Below, piece after piece: positions 46,196 through 55,016 of a stretch of 64,000 bases of DNA (position 1 is its first letter; the number at the start of each line of letters is the position of its first letter). The translations under genes were made by a program, and so were the position numbers. The DNA lies in the NCBI GenBank assembly GCA_025846845.1, contig JAOYTL010000010.1, forward strand, positions 238,039 to 302,038. Direction: 5' to 3'. Under the pieces are notes generated by a model that saw nothing but the letters and a program-made list of their open reading frames with translations, did no database searches and was not told where the DNA came from. This DNA comes from Alloboseaceae bacterium BT-24-1 (GTDB lineage Bacteria > Pseudomonadota > Alphaproteobacteria > Rhizobiales > Beijerinckiaceae).

Positions 46196-49100
46196 ATGAC
46201 CCGGCAGAACAAGCTCCAGGATCCGACCGAAGCAGCGATGTCGGCGATCGAGGAGGCGCTGAGGCTCGACCCGTCGAAGACCGAGGGGCCGGCCTCTACC
46301 GAGCCAAAGCTACCGTCGACGGGCGAGAACGAGCTCAAGATCGATCTGCCGCGTGTCGAAAGCGCTCCTGTCGCACCGGCAGCCGCCGAAGCTGCCTCGG
46401 AAGCGCCGACCGCCCCGCCCCGCCCCGCCATCGCACCGGACACCAGCCGCGTCGCCAATGACGATCGCCGGGATTCCTCTTCACTCGTCCAGGCCTTCGC
46501 CGTCCGTCCATCCGGCCGGCCCTATTGGCTCGCGGTCCTGGCCACCCTCGCCTGGCTCGGCGGCGTCGGTTTCACGCTCGTCAGCCGCTATGGCTCGTTC
46601 ACCGAGGGCCTGCCGGCCGGCATGGCGGCCTGGGGGCCCGGGCAATGGGCCCTGCTCGCCTTCGGCGCCGGCACGCCCGTCGTCTTCTTCTTCGTGCTGG
46701 CGGCGCTCTATCGCCGGACCCAGGAGATGCGGCTGGTCTCGCGCGCGATGACCGAGGTCGCGCTGCGCCTGGCTGAGCCCGAGGTCGTTGCGACGGATTC
46801 CGTCCTGTCGCTCAGCCAGACCATTCGCCGCGAGGTCGCCGCCATGGGCGACGGCATCGAACGCGCTGTGGCGCGTGCCGGCGAGCTCGAAACCATCGTG
46901 CGCGGCGAGATCGCGACGCTCGAGCGCGCCTATGCCGACAACGAGATCCGGCTGCGTTCGCTCATCGACGAACTGGTGAACCAGCGCGAATCCGTCGTCG
47001 GCAACGCCGAGCGCGTGAAATTCGCGATCAGCGGCGCGCATGAGAGCATCACCAAGGATCTCGAAACCGCCAGCCGCTCCATCGCCGACGCCGTCGCCGA
47101 AGCGGGCGAGCGCGTCACCTCGCGCCTGACCGACAAGGGCGACCAGATCACGCTGGCGCTCGGCCATGCCGGAGAGCGCATGGTCGACGAGATCAGCGGC
47201 CGCGGCAGCGATCTGGTCGAGCGCCTGCAATCGACCTCGCACGATGTCAGCGAACGCATGACGAATGCGAGCCAGTCGGTCACCGCCTTGCTCGACAACC
47301 GCGCCCAGGAGATCGCAGGTTCGCTGGAGCGCACCGGTGCCGTGCTCACCGAGGGCCTGACCGCCGGCGCCCGCGACGTCACCCGCGCCATCAGCGAGAC
47401 CGGCGCCCAGGTCGTCGAGTCGCTGGCGAGCCGCGCCGAGACCGTCAACGACACGCTGCGCGTCACCGGCGACACGCTCGCCCAGGAAATCTCGCAGCGC
47501 GGTGCCACCGTCGCCGAGCGCTTCGAGCAGAGCGGGCGCACCCTCGTCGAGCTGTTCGACGAGCAGAGCGGCAGCCTGAGCCGCCGTCTCACCGAAACCG
47601 GCGAGACGCTGCGCAACACGATCAGCAGCGAGGGCGAGAGCGTCACCACCCGCCTCGCCGAAGTCGGCCGCGGCGTGCACATGCTGCTCGGCAAGCAGAA
47701 CGAGCTCGTCGTCAGCCGCATCCAGGAAGCCGGCGACACCGTCCATGGCCTCATCGCCAGCCAGGGCGAGACACTGGTCGAGAAGCTCTCCGGCACGGTC
47801 CAGACCGTCGACACCCTGCTGAGCGAGAAGACCGATTCGATCGTCCTGCGCTTCGACGAGGCCAGCAAGGGCCTGCACAGCCTGATCGGCGAGCGCGGCG
47901 AAGAGCTGACCGCGCGGATTTCCGCCGTCGGCGCGACCGTGCACAGCCTGTTCTCCGAAGAGGCGAGCAGCCTCGTCACCCGCCTTTCCGACGTCGGCCA
48001 CGAGGTGCGCAGCACCATCGGCGAGCAGGGCGACCATCTGGTCGGCCGTCTCTCCGAGACCGGGCAGCGCCTGCAGGAGGCGATCAGCGAGCGCGGCGAC
48101 GGGCTGGTGCTGCGCATGGCCGAGATCGGCCAGGGCGTCGAGCACGCGATCGGCGAACGCGCCGACAGCATTGTTGCGCGCGTGTCCGATGCGGGCCGCA
48201 GCGTCGAAAACGTGATCGGCGAGCGCGGCGACAGCCTCGTCGCCAGATTGTCCGACAGCACCGAGGAGATTCACCGTACGCTCGGTGACCGTGCCGAGGG
48301 CATCGTCGCCCGCGTGGCCCATGCCGGCCGCGACGTCGAGGCTGCGATCGGCGAGCGTGGCGACGGCCTCATCGCCCGGCTGTCCGAGGTGGCGCGCGAG
48401 GTTCACGCCACGATCGGCGAGCGTGGCGACAGCCTCGTCGCGCGCCTGTCGGATGTCGGCACCGAGGTGCACACTGCGATCGGCAGCCAGCGCGAGACGC
48501 TGGTGACGCAGCTCACCGACGCCGGCGCCAGCGTGCGCAACCTTCTCATCACCGAGGGCGAGGCGCTCAGCGGCCGCGTGATCGCGACCGGCCAGGACAT
48601 GCAGGAACTGCTCTCCGGCCAGAGCCAGGCGCTGGTCACCCGCGTCGCCGATGTCGGCCGCTCGGTCCATGGCCTGCTGGCCGAGCGCGGCAACGCGCTG
48701 ATCGACCGGCTGGCCGAGGCGAGCGGGACGGCGCATCAGCGGCTCGACGAAACCGGCGAGGCGCTCGCCGCCAAGATCCTGGCCGCGAGCGAGACAGCGA
48801 AATCCGTCATCGACAACCAGCACACCGGCTTCATCGCCCGCCTCGGTCAGGCGGGAGACGAGGTCGGCGCCCTGCTCGGCACCCAGCGCGACGCGATCGT
48901 CGCCGGCCTCACCGCGACCGGCCGCGAGGTCCATGGGCTTATCGGCGAGCAGAGCCAGACGCTGGCCAGCCGTCTCGACGAGGCCACCAAGGCCCTGTCC
49001 GATGCGATCAATGTCGACGGTCGCGAGATCGCCGACCGCGTCACCGAGGCGGCGACCGCGCTGCGCGGCACCTTCACGACCGAGGCCGAGCGCGCCAGCA

Positions 49101-52100
49101 GCCTGCTCGCCGCCACCGGCAAGGACGTGGTCATCGCGCTGACCCAGCAAGGCGGCCGCGTCAACCAGGCGCTCGCCGCCAACGCCGAGTCGCTGCTGCG
49201 CTCGGTCGATGCGCGCTCGCAGGCGCTCAACGAGTCGCTCGCCAGCAAGCACGACTCGCTGAACCGGCTCTTCGACGTCCAGGGCCGCGAGATCGAGGCC
49301 ACGATCGGCGCGCGTCTCGGCGCCTTCGAGGAGATCATCGTCACCCGCGGCGGCACGCTGGCTGCCAAGCTCGGCAATGACGCCCGCTCCTTCACCGATT
49401 CGGTGACGCTGCGTCTCGGCCAGGTCGAGAAACTGCTCGGCGAGGAAGGCCAGGCGCTGGCCGAGCGGATCGGCGAGCGCTCGCAGCATGCAGCCGAGAT
49501 CATGACGGCACGCACGCAGGAAGCGGCCGCCACCATGGAGACCCAGATCAAGATCTTCGAGGATCGCTCCAGCGCCAAAAGCGCCGAGATCGCGACCTCG
49601 CTCGACGGGCTCATCGCCCGCATCGACGGCAATCTCGGCGCACGCGCCAACGCCCTCAACGAGGCGCTGGTCGAGCGCACGGTCGACATCGCCCGGGTCA
49701 TGGCCGAGGGCGGGCGCGAGGTCACCCGCGCGCTGACCGCCAAAGCCGATGAGATCGGCGAGATCGTCACCACCAAGAGCGAGGCGCTGACACAAACGCT
49801 CGCCGAGAAGGCCGACAGCATCAATGCGACGCTCGGTGGGCGCGCCCTCCAGATCGCCGATACTCTCGACCAGAGCGTGGCGCGGTTCGAGGAGCGCGTC
49901 GTCAACCGGCTCGACACGGTCTCCGGCACGCTCGATGCGCGCGGCACCCAGATCGCCCAGACGCTGCAGGGTACTGCGGATTCGGTCTCCGTTTCGCTCG
50001 GTGCTCGCACCGAGGAGCTGCGTGCCCTGTTCGACGGCAAGGGCGCCGGACTGATCACCCTGCTCGACGAGCGTGGCAATCAGATCGTCCAGACGCTGCA
50101 AGGCACCTCGGACTCGATCGCCGGCTCGCTCAACGCCCGGACGGAAGAACTCCGTGCCCTGTTCGAGAACAAGGGCTCCGGCCTCGTCAACCTGCTCGAC
50201 CAGCAGGGTAACCAGATCGTGCGGACGCTGCAGGAGAAGTCGGACGGCATCGCCGCCGCGCTGTCCGAGCGCTCCGACGAGCTGCGCGCAGTCTTCGACG
50301 AGCGCGGCGGCGGCATCCTCAACGCGCTCGGCCACCGCGGCAGCCAGATCGCCCAGATCCTGCAGGAGCGGTCGGACGGCATCGCCACGGCCCTCTCCGG
50401 GCGGACGGAGGAATTGCGGGCCCTGTTCGACGAGCGCGGCGGCGACATCCTGAATGTGCTGGACCAGCAGAGCCGGAACCTGACCCGGACACTGGCGGAA
50501 CAGTCGGAAGGGATGAACTCCTCGCTGACCGCACGCACCGAGGAAATCCGTGCGCTGTTCGACGAGCGTGGCAATGGCGTAATCGACGCGCTCGGCCAGA
50601 AGGGCGCCGCCCTCGCCGGCCAGTTCGCCAGCATCGGCGAGGCCCTGGTCAAGAACATCGAAAACCGTGGCGGCTCCGTGGTCGCCAGCCTGCGCGAGCG
50701 CGGCACCGAGATGAGCCAGGCGCTCGATCTTGCCTCAGGCGCGTTGCGCGAGACGATCGAGAGCGGCACCAACCAGTCGGTCGAGGCACTGCTCAAGACC
50801 AATGAGCAATTGCGCAGCGAGCTCGGCGGCATGCTGGGCCGCCTCGGCGAGGCCAACAAGCTGATGCAGCAGATCGTCACCGGCGCGAACAAGAACCTCG
50901 CGGCGGTCGAAGGCAGCCTGTCGGGCCGCGTCGAGGAGCTGCAGAACGTGCTCTCGACGGTGGTGCAGGAGACCAACCGGACCTCGGAGCAGGTCGCGAG
51001 CCAGATTGCGACGCTGAAGGGCTACTCGGAAGGCACGCTGCGCGACACCGTGGCGCTGATCTCCCGGATCGACGAGCAGGGCTCGGCGATGACCGAGACC
51101 TCGCAGGCCAATGCCGCAGCGCTCAACGCCGTCGCGCAGCGGCTGGAGCAGGTCGAGGCCCGCGTCGGCAATGTCCTGGCCGACCGCAAGGAGGCGCTGG
51201 AGCACCTGCACGGGCTGATCGCGACGCGCACCGACGACATCGAGCAGATCACCCGCTCCTTCTCGTCGGCGCTCGACGATTCGCTCAGCAACGCCGAGAT
51301 GCGCACCCGCCAGCTCAGCACGGTGCTCGGCGACGCGGCCGAGTCGACCAACAGCGCCATCGCCCAGCAATTCGACTCGATCCGCGCCGCCAGCGGCCGC
51401 GAGCGCGAGGCGACGGCACTGGCGCTGCGGGCGGCCTATGAAGAGGTCGTGAACGAGGTCTCCGGCGAGTTCGCCAAGGTCACCGAGCGCTTCCAGAGCG
51501 CTGCCGAGGACATGCGGTCCATGTCGGCGGAGATTCATCGCGAGCTCGAGACGACCCGTACCGAGCTCAAGAAGGGCGTGCTCGAGCTGCCGCGCGAGAC
51601 ACAGGAATCGACCGCCGCCATGCGCCGCGTCGTCGCCGACCAGATCAAGGCGCTCAACGAGCTGACCGAGATCGTCTCGCGCTCGGGCCGCAGCACCGAC
51701 GTTGCACGCCCACAGGGCGAGCGGCGGGCAGTCGCCTATCAGCAGCCCATGCCCGTCGCCAGCGCATCGATCGCCGTGCAGAGCGCGCCGGTGCTGACCG
51801 AGCCGCTGCGCGCCTCGATCGACCCGACGCCGGAACCGGCCCGGGCCGAGCCGCAAGTGCAGGTTCAGGCGCGCCCTGCCCCCGAGCCCGTGCGGCCCGA
51901 GGCTCAGCGCGCCGAGTCAGTGCGCCGGCCCGCGGCCGAGCCTGCTCCGGCAAAGTCGGGCTGGCTCTCGGACCTTCTGAGCCGCGCCTCGCGCGACGAC
52001 CGGGCGCCCGAGGCCTCCAAGCCGACGGCGCACAGCATCGAGAAGCTCGATTCGCTCTCGGTCGACATCGCCCGGATGATCGACCATGACGCGGCCGTCG

Positions 52101-52375
52101 AGCTCTGGGAGCGCTACAAGCGGGGCGAGCGCAACGTCTTCACCCGCCGGCTCTACACCTTGCAGGGGCAGCAGACCTTCGACGAGATCCGTCGCAAATA
52201 CCGCCGCGACGCCGAGTTCAAGGAGACGGTCGACCGCTATATCGAGGAGTTCGAGCGCCTGCTCGGCGAAGCCGCCAAGGACGACCGCGACTCGATGGTG
52301 GCGAAGACCTACCTGACCTCGGAGACCGGCAAGGTCTACACGATGCTGGCCCATGCCAGCGGGCGGTTCGAGTAG
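46196..52375 (+). CDS. Giant GPR-like (growth pole ring) membrane-anchored coiled-coil protein
   Basis: A 2059-residue protein with two N-terminal TM helices (about 110-130 and 151-171), a Pro/Ala-rich cytoplasmic head before them, then some 1,500 residues of heptad/11-mer helical repeats, and a conserved C-terminal domain (IEKLDSLSVDIARMIDHDAAVELWERYKRG to the end). Size, two TM helices and apolipoprotein-like repeats match GPR of Agrobacterium tumefaciens (about 2,100 aa), which forms a ring at the growing pole and is essential for polar growth in Rhizobiales. The rod has 22-residue repeats around 48020-48547 (GERGDSLVARLSD-type) and near-identical 44-residue repeats at 49943-50602. The A/P/E/R-rich linker at residues 1840-1920 precedes the C-terminal domain. 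Strong terminator downstream; monocistronic. Orthology is inferred from architecture. Confidence 0.82.
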   Translation: MTRQNKLQDPTEAAMSAIEEALRLDPSKTEGPASTEPKLPSTGENELKIDLPRVESAPVAPAAAEAASEAPTAPPRPAIAPDTSRVANDDRRDSSSLVQAFAVRPSGRPYWLAVLATLAWLGGVGFTLVSRYGSFTEGLPAGMAAWGPGQWALLAFGAGTPVVFFFVLAALYRRTQEMRLVSRAMTEVALRLAEPEVVATDSVLSLSQTIRREVAAMGDGIERAVARAGELETIVRGEIATLERAYADNEIRLRSLIDELVNQRESVVGNAERVKFAISGAHESITKDLETASRSIADAVAEAGERVTSRLTDKGDQITLALGHAGERMVDEISGRGSDLVERLQSTSHDVSERMTNASQSVTALLDNRAQEIAGSLERTGAVLTEGLTAGARDVTRAISETGAQVVESLASRAETVNDTLRVTGDTLAQEISQRGATVAERFEQSGRTLVELFDEQSGSLSRRLTETGETLRNTISSEGESVTTRLAEVGRGVHMLLGKQNELVVSRIQEAGDTVHGLIASQGETLVEKLSGTVQTVDTLLSEKTDSIVLRFDEASKGLHSLIGERGEELTARISAVGATVHSLFSEEASSLVTRLSDVGHEVRSTIGEQGDHLVGRLSETGQRLQEAISERGDGLVLRMAEIGQGVEHAIGERADSIVARVSDAGRSVENVIGERGDSLVARLSDSTEEIHRTLGDRAEGIVARVAHAGRDVEAAIGERGDGLIARLSEVAREVHATIGERGDSLVARLSDVGTEVHTAIGSQRETLVTQLTDAGASVRNLLITEGEALSGRVIATGQDMQELLSGQSQALVTRVADVGRSVHGLLAERGNALIDRLAEASGTAHQRLDETGEALAAKILAASETAKSVIDNQHTGFIARLGQAGDEVGALLGTQRDAIVAGLTATGREVHGLIGEQSQTLASRLDEATKALSDAINVDGREIADRVTEAATALRGTFTTEAERASSLLAATGKDVVIALTQQGGRVNQALAANAESLLRSVDARSQALNESLASKHDSLNRLFDVQGREIEATIGARLGAFEEIIVTRGGTLAAKLGNDARSFTDSVTLRLGQVEKLLGEEGQALAERIGERSQHAAEIMTARTQEAAATMETQIKIFEDRSSAKSAEIATSLDGLIARIDGNLGARANALNEALVERTVDIARVMAEGGREVTRALTAKADEIGEIVTTKSEALTQTLAEKADSINATLGGRALQIADTLDQSVARFEERVVNRLDTVSGTLDARGTQIAQTLQGTADSVSVSLGARTEELRALFDGKGAGLITLLDERGNQIVQTLQGTSDSIAGSLNARTEELRALFENKGSGLVNLLDQQGNQIVRTLQEKSDGIAAALSERSDELRAVFDERGGGILNALGHRGSQIAQILQERSDGIATALSGRTEELRALFDERGGDILNVLDQQSRNLTRTLAEQSEGMNSSLTARTEEIRALFDERGNGVIDALGQKGAALAGQFASIGEALVKNIENRGGSVVASLRERGTEMSQALDLASGALRETIESGTNQSVEALLKTNEQLRSELGGMLGRLGEANKLMQQIVTGANKNLAAVEGSLSGRVEELQNVLSTVVQETNRTSEQVASQIATLKGYSEGTLRDTVALISRIDEQGSAMTETSQANAAALNAVAQRLEQVEARVGNVLADRKEALEHLHGLIATRTDDIEQITRSFSSALDDSLSNAEMRTRQLSTVLGDAAESTNSAIAQQFDSIRAASGREREATALALRAAYEEVVNEVSGEFAKVTERFQSAAEDMRSMSAEIHRELETTRTELKKGVLELPRETQESTAAMRRVVADQIKALNELTEIVSRSGRSTDVARPQGERRAVAYQQPMPVASASIAVQSAPVLTEPLRASIDPTPEPARAEPQVQVQARPAPEPVRPEAQRAESVRRPAAEPAPAKSGWLSDLLSRASRDDRAPEASKPTAHSIEKLDSLSVDIARMIDHDAAVELWERYKRGERNVFTRRLYTLQGQQTFDEIRRKYRRDAEFKETVDRYIEEFERLLGEAAKDDRDSMVAKTYLTSETGKVYTMLAHASGRFE
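48020..48547 (+). repeat. 66-nt (22-residue) in-frame tandem repeats in the GPR-like gene
   Basis: The motif G-E-R-G-D-S-L-V-A-R-L-S-D recurs with starts at 48020, 48086, 48152, 48218, 48284, 48350, 48416 and 48482, exactly 66 nt apart. The period of 22 residues equals two 11-mers, as in apolipoprotein-type amphipathic helices. Copies are diverged at third positions but share long identical blocks such as GGCGAGCG(C/T)GGCGAC. Confidence 0.92.
49943..50602 (+). repeat. 132-nt (44-residue) in-frame tandem repeats in the GPR-like gene
   Basis: Five consecutive units starting at 49943, 50075, 50207, 50339 and 50471, each 132 nt. Consensus protein unit: G-x-Q-I-x-Q-T-L-Q, then a D-S/G-I-A segment, then ARTEELRALFDERG and G-x-L-x-x-L-D. 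Units 2 to 4 are the most similar. Exact 132-nt spacing points to recent tandem duplication or gene conversion. Confidence 0.92.
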
Positions 52376-52399
52376 GCGCTACTTTATTGACGAAGAGAC

Positions 52400-52432
52400 G
52401 AGGCCGCCCTAACGGGCGGCCTCTGCTTTTTT
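52400..52432 (+). terminator. Rho-independent terminator after the GPR-like gene
   Basis: Perfect 10-bp arms GAGGCCGCCC and GGGCGGCCTC with loop TAAC, followed by TGCTTTTTT; 25 bp after the stop codon. Confidence 0.93.
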
Positions 52433-52538
52433 GCCAACCCGCTGCCGTGGTCTTTCGCGAGTGGAACATTGCAGTCGATTCACTGGACTGTCTTTGAGAT
52501 CGATGCGATCAGCCCAGCCGCGAAGCGGAGGGTGACGC

Positions 52539-53231
52539 ATGACGATTCACTTTCATATCCTGTCGGCCAGTGGCGTGCTGACGGGGGCGCTGCGCGAAAG
52601 GCTCGAAGGAGCGCTTCGCGCTGGCGGGACGCGCTGCAACGAGATGCTCACGCTCGCGGATATTGATGTGGTGGTGCGCGACGCACCCGATGCCGTGATC
52701 CCCAGGATCGGTGTCAATGGCTTTTCATTCGACGCCTACCATGTCGCGCTCTCACTCGACCATAAGCACCCACATCTGATCGAGCATTTCGACAGCACGA
52801 TTCAGTCGCTGCTGGCGCATGAGCTTCACCATTGCGCCCGCTCGCTGGCGCGCGGCACAAGTCACGGCCGCACCTATGGTGGCAGCTTGGTCGCGGAGGG
52901 CTTGGCCTGCTGCTTCGAAGAGGAAATCGGTGAGCGCACTCCATTTTACGCGATCGAATGCAAAGGAAGCGCCCTAAGGCAGTTTGCCGACAAGGCCAGA
53001 AACCATCTGCACGTCGAGCATGGAAAGCTGCCAGGCTATTGGAGCGATTGGATGTTCGGGCGCGCCGGCGACGATCGCGAGTTCCCTTATCAATGCGGCT
53101 ACTCGACGGGCTATGCGATCGTTCGCGCCTGGCTCGACGCGACTGGTAACACCGCCGCGTCAGCCGCCGGCATCGATGAGGTTGAGATTCTCGCGGATTG
53201 GCAGACGGGCCGGATCACGCCGTTCCCCTAA
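52539..53231 (+). CDS. Putative zinc-dependent protease (DUF2268-like)
   Basis: A 230-aa soluble protein with a gluzincin-like site: LLAHELHHCARSLA (HELHH) and, 30 residues on, GGSLVAEGLACCFEEEIG, providing the downstream glutamate in the EGLA motif of DUF2268 proteins. The C-terminal CGYSTGYAIVRAWLDATG is also characteristic. No signal peptide, so a cytoplasmic peptidase is expected. The substrate is unknown and it sits alone, convergent with the Mla operon. Confidence 0.8.
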   Translation: MTIHFHILSASGVLTGALRERLEGALRAGGTRCNEMLTLADIDVVVRDAPDAVIPRIGVNGFSFDAYHVALSLDHKHPHLIEHFDSTIQSLLAHELHHCARSLARGTSHGRTYGGSLVAEGLACCFEEEIGERTPFYAIECKGSALRQFADKARNHLHVEHGKLPGYWSDWMFGRAGDDREFPYQCGYSTGYAIVRAWLDATGNTAASAAGIDEVEILADWQTGRITPFP

Positions 53232-53267
53232 TTCAGGCTCAAGCAACCATCGCAGGCTGCTCGGCTC

Positions 53268-53867
53268 TCAGCGCGCCCAGCGGGCGATCTGGATCAGCAC
53301 CTGCGACAGTGCCTGGTCGAGCGCTCGCGCCGCGCCCGCCCCGTCAGCGCCGGCGGGCACGCGCGCCGAGAACAGCTTGGCGCGCTGGACCTTGCCGCTG
53401 CGATCGCCGACCAGCTTGGCGGTGATCTCGACCACGGCGGCACCGCTCGCAGCGTCGATATTGAAGCTGCGGATATCGGTGTTGAGCTGGAGGTCGGGAA
53501 CGATGCGTTCGCCAGGCCGGCCGACGGCGGCGAGGCGGCTGCCGTTCTCGAAGGTCTGGATCAGGCGCGTCTGCACCAGTTTCGGCACCCGGTCGGCCCA
53601 TTGCGCGCCGCCGAGGAAAGAAAGCGCGCCGGCCGAGTCCTTGACGATCAGGCGGTCGGAATCCAGCGCTTGAACGGTCGAAGGCTCGGCGACGATCAGC
53701 ACGCCACCTGATCCGCCGATGCGGCCGAAGTCGCGCGGCGCGGAGAGATCGTAGGTGGTTGGCGCCGCGCCGCCGCCACAACCAGCCAACAACAATACGC
53801 CTGCGACCGTCAGGGACAGGGCGCGCAGACGACCACGAAGCAGGAAAGGCGAGGTCAGCATGGTCAT
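53268..53867 (-). CDS. ABC-type transport auxiliary lipoprotein (PqiC/DUF330-like)
   Basis: A 199-aa outer-membrane lipoprotein candidate. The signal peptide ends in a lipobox VLLLAGCGGG with the lipidated cysteine at residue 30. The mature part begins TTYDLSAPRDFGRIG and contains WADRVPKLVQTRLIQTFENG, a recognisable part of the family. In Mla/Pqi-type systems such lipoproteins attach MCE machinery to the outer membrane. Last gene of the four-gene operon, six bases after mlaD. Confidence 0.86.
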   Translation of the reverse strand: MTMLTSPFLLRGRLRALSLTVAGVLLLAGCGGGAAPTTYDLSAPRDFGRIGGSGGVLIVAEPSTVQALDSDRLIVKDSAGALSFLGGAQWADRVPKLVQTRLIQTFENGSRLAAVGRPGERIVPDLQLNTDIRSFNIDAASGAAVVEITAKLVGDRSGKVQRAKLFSARVPAGADGAGAARALDQALSQVLIQIARWAR

Positions 53868-53873
53868 ATCGAG

Positions 53874-55007
53874 CTAGCGCGATCCACCGTACTGGGGAAG
53901 CGGCGGGCGACCGCCGAAGATGAACTGTTGGGGATTACGCTCGAGATTGCGTAAGGTTCGGTTGAGGTCGGTCAAAGTGCGCTTGCCGTCGGAGGCGAGC
54001 GATTCGATATCGCGCAGGCCCGGACCGGTGAAGCGATTGATGCCGGTGGTGATCTCGGCGGTGCGCTTGTCGAGGTTGTCGGCCAGGACACGGATCGACT
54101 TCGCCGCACTGGCGACCTCGGCGAAAGCGCCCTGCCCGTCCTGCGTGTTCAGGAAGGCCTGCGCCGCCTTGAGCACGCCCTCGACCTGATCGGCGGCGCG
54201 GTTGAGCTTGTTGGTGATCGAGGCGACGTCGCTGACCGCCTTCGCCACGTCGCTGCTCGAGCCGCCCAATGCCGCAGTGAATTTGTCGATGTTTTCGACG
54301 ATGCCGGTGATCTTCTTCTGATCGATGGAGCGCACCACCGAGGTCAGCTCCTCGCTCAGCGTGCCGAGCTTCTGCGACAGCGGCGCGATCGTATCGGCGA
54401 TCTGGCCGAAGCTCGCCATCAGCTTGTCGATGCTGTCGGAATTATCGCCCAGAGCCTTGGAAAACTTTTCGACATTGCGCACGGTATTGGTGATCGAACC
54501 GGAGTTGGTCTTGATCAGCCCGTCGAGATTGCCCAGCACCTCATCCGCCTTCTTGGCGACATTGCGGACCGTCTCGATGATGTCCTGCAGCTCGGAGCGC
54601 TCGGCGATGATGGTCGGCAGCGGTTCGCCCGGCTTGGCCTGCAGCAGGGCGGCATCCGGCTCGCCGCCGATCAGCTGCAGGGCGACGACACCGGCCAGCC
54701 CCTGCGCCTCGATGCGGGCGCGCGTATCGACCCGCAGCGGCGTCGTGTTCTCGACCTCGATCACGCCGAAGATGCGGCGCGGATCATCCGGCTGCAGACC
54801 GATCTGCTTGACCTCGCCAACGCGCAAACCGTTGAAGAGCACGCTCGATCCACGCCCGAGGCCGGTGACGGTGCCGGTGAAGATCACGCGAACGTCCTGC
54901 TTGCGGCCGCCGCCACCGCTGCCGAACCAGTAGACGAAGCCGAACATCGCCGCGATCACCGCGAGGGTGAAGAGGCCGACCAAGGCGTAGTTGGCACGGG
55001 ATTCCAT
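53874..55007 (-). CDS. mlaD: MlaD-like MCE-domain substrate-binding protein
   Basis: A 377-aa periplasmic, membrane-anchored lipid-binding protein. TM anchor residues 7-28 (YALVGLFTLAVIAAMFGFVYWF); MCE domain follows at about 38-115 (VRVIFTGTVTGLGRGSSVLFNGLRVGEV to AQGLAGVVALQLIGG). A long C-terminal helical region (LDGLIKTNSGSITNTVRNVEKFSKALGDN) is typical of alphaproteobacterial MlaD homologues and may form a tunnel as in other MCE proteins. Phospholipid trafficking between inner and outer membranes is the expected role. Confidence 0.91.
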   Translation of the reverse strand: MESRANYALVGLFTLAVIAAMFGFVYWFGSGGGGRKQDVRVIFTGTVTGLGRGSSVLFNGLRVGEVKQIGLQPDDPRRIFGVIEVENTTPLRVDTRARIEAQGLAGVVALQLIGGEPDAALLQAKPGEPLPTIIAERSELQDIIETVRNVAKKADEVLGNLDGLIKTNSGSITNTVRNVEKFSKALGDNSDSIDKLMASFGQIADTIAPLSQKLGTLSEELTSVVRSIDQKKITGIVENIDKFTAALGGSSSDVAKAVSDVASITNKLNRAADQVEGVLKAAQAFLNTQDGQGAFAEVASAAKSIRVLADNLDKRTAEITTGINRFTGPGLRDIESLASDGKRTLTDLNRTLRNLERNPQQFIFGGRPPLPQYGGSR

Positions 55008-55016
55008 CGCGGGCGG

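Noticed and set aside
46481..50335. A 1284-codon open frame antisense to the GPR-like gene
   Set aside because: It mirrors the high-GC codon structure of the sense gene; the product has the repetitive Ala/Gly/Arg/Asp composition of shadow frames, no domain and no ribosome site.
48020..50602. Regularly spaced repeats that could suggest a CRISPR array or minisatellite
   Set aside because: Units are in frame, are multiples of 33 nt, diverge at third positions and have no unique spacers; they are coding heptad/11-mer repeats.
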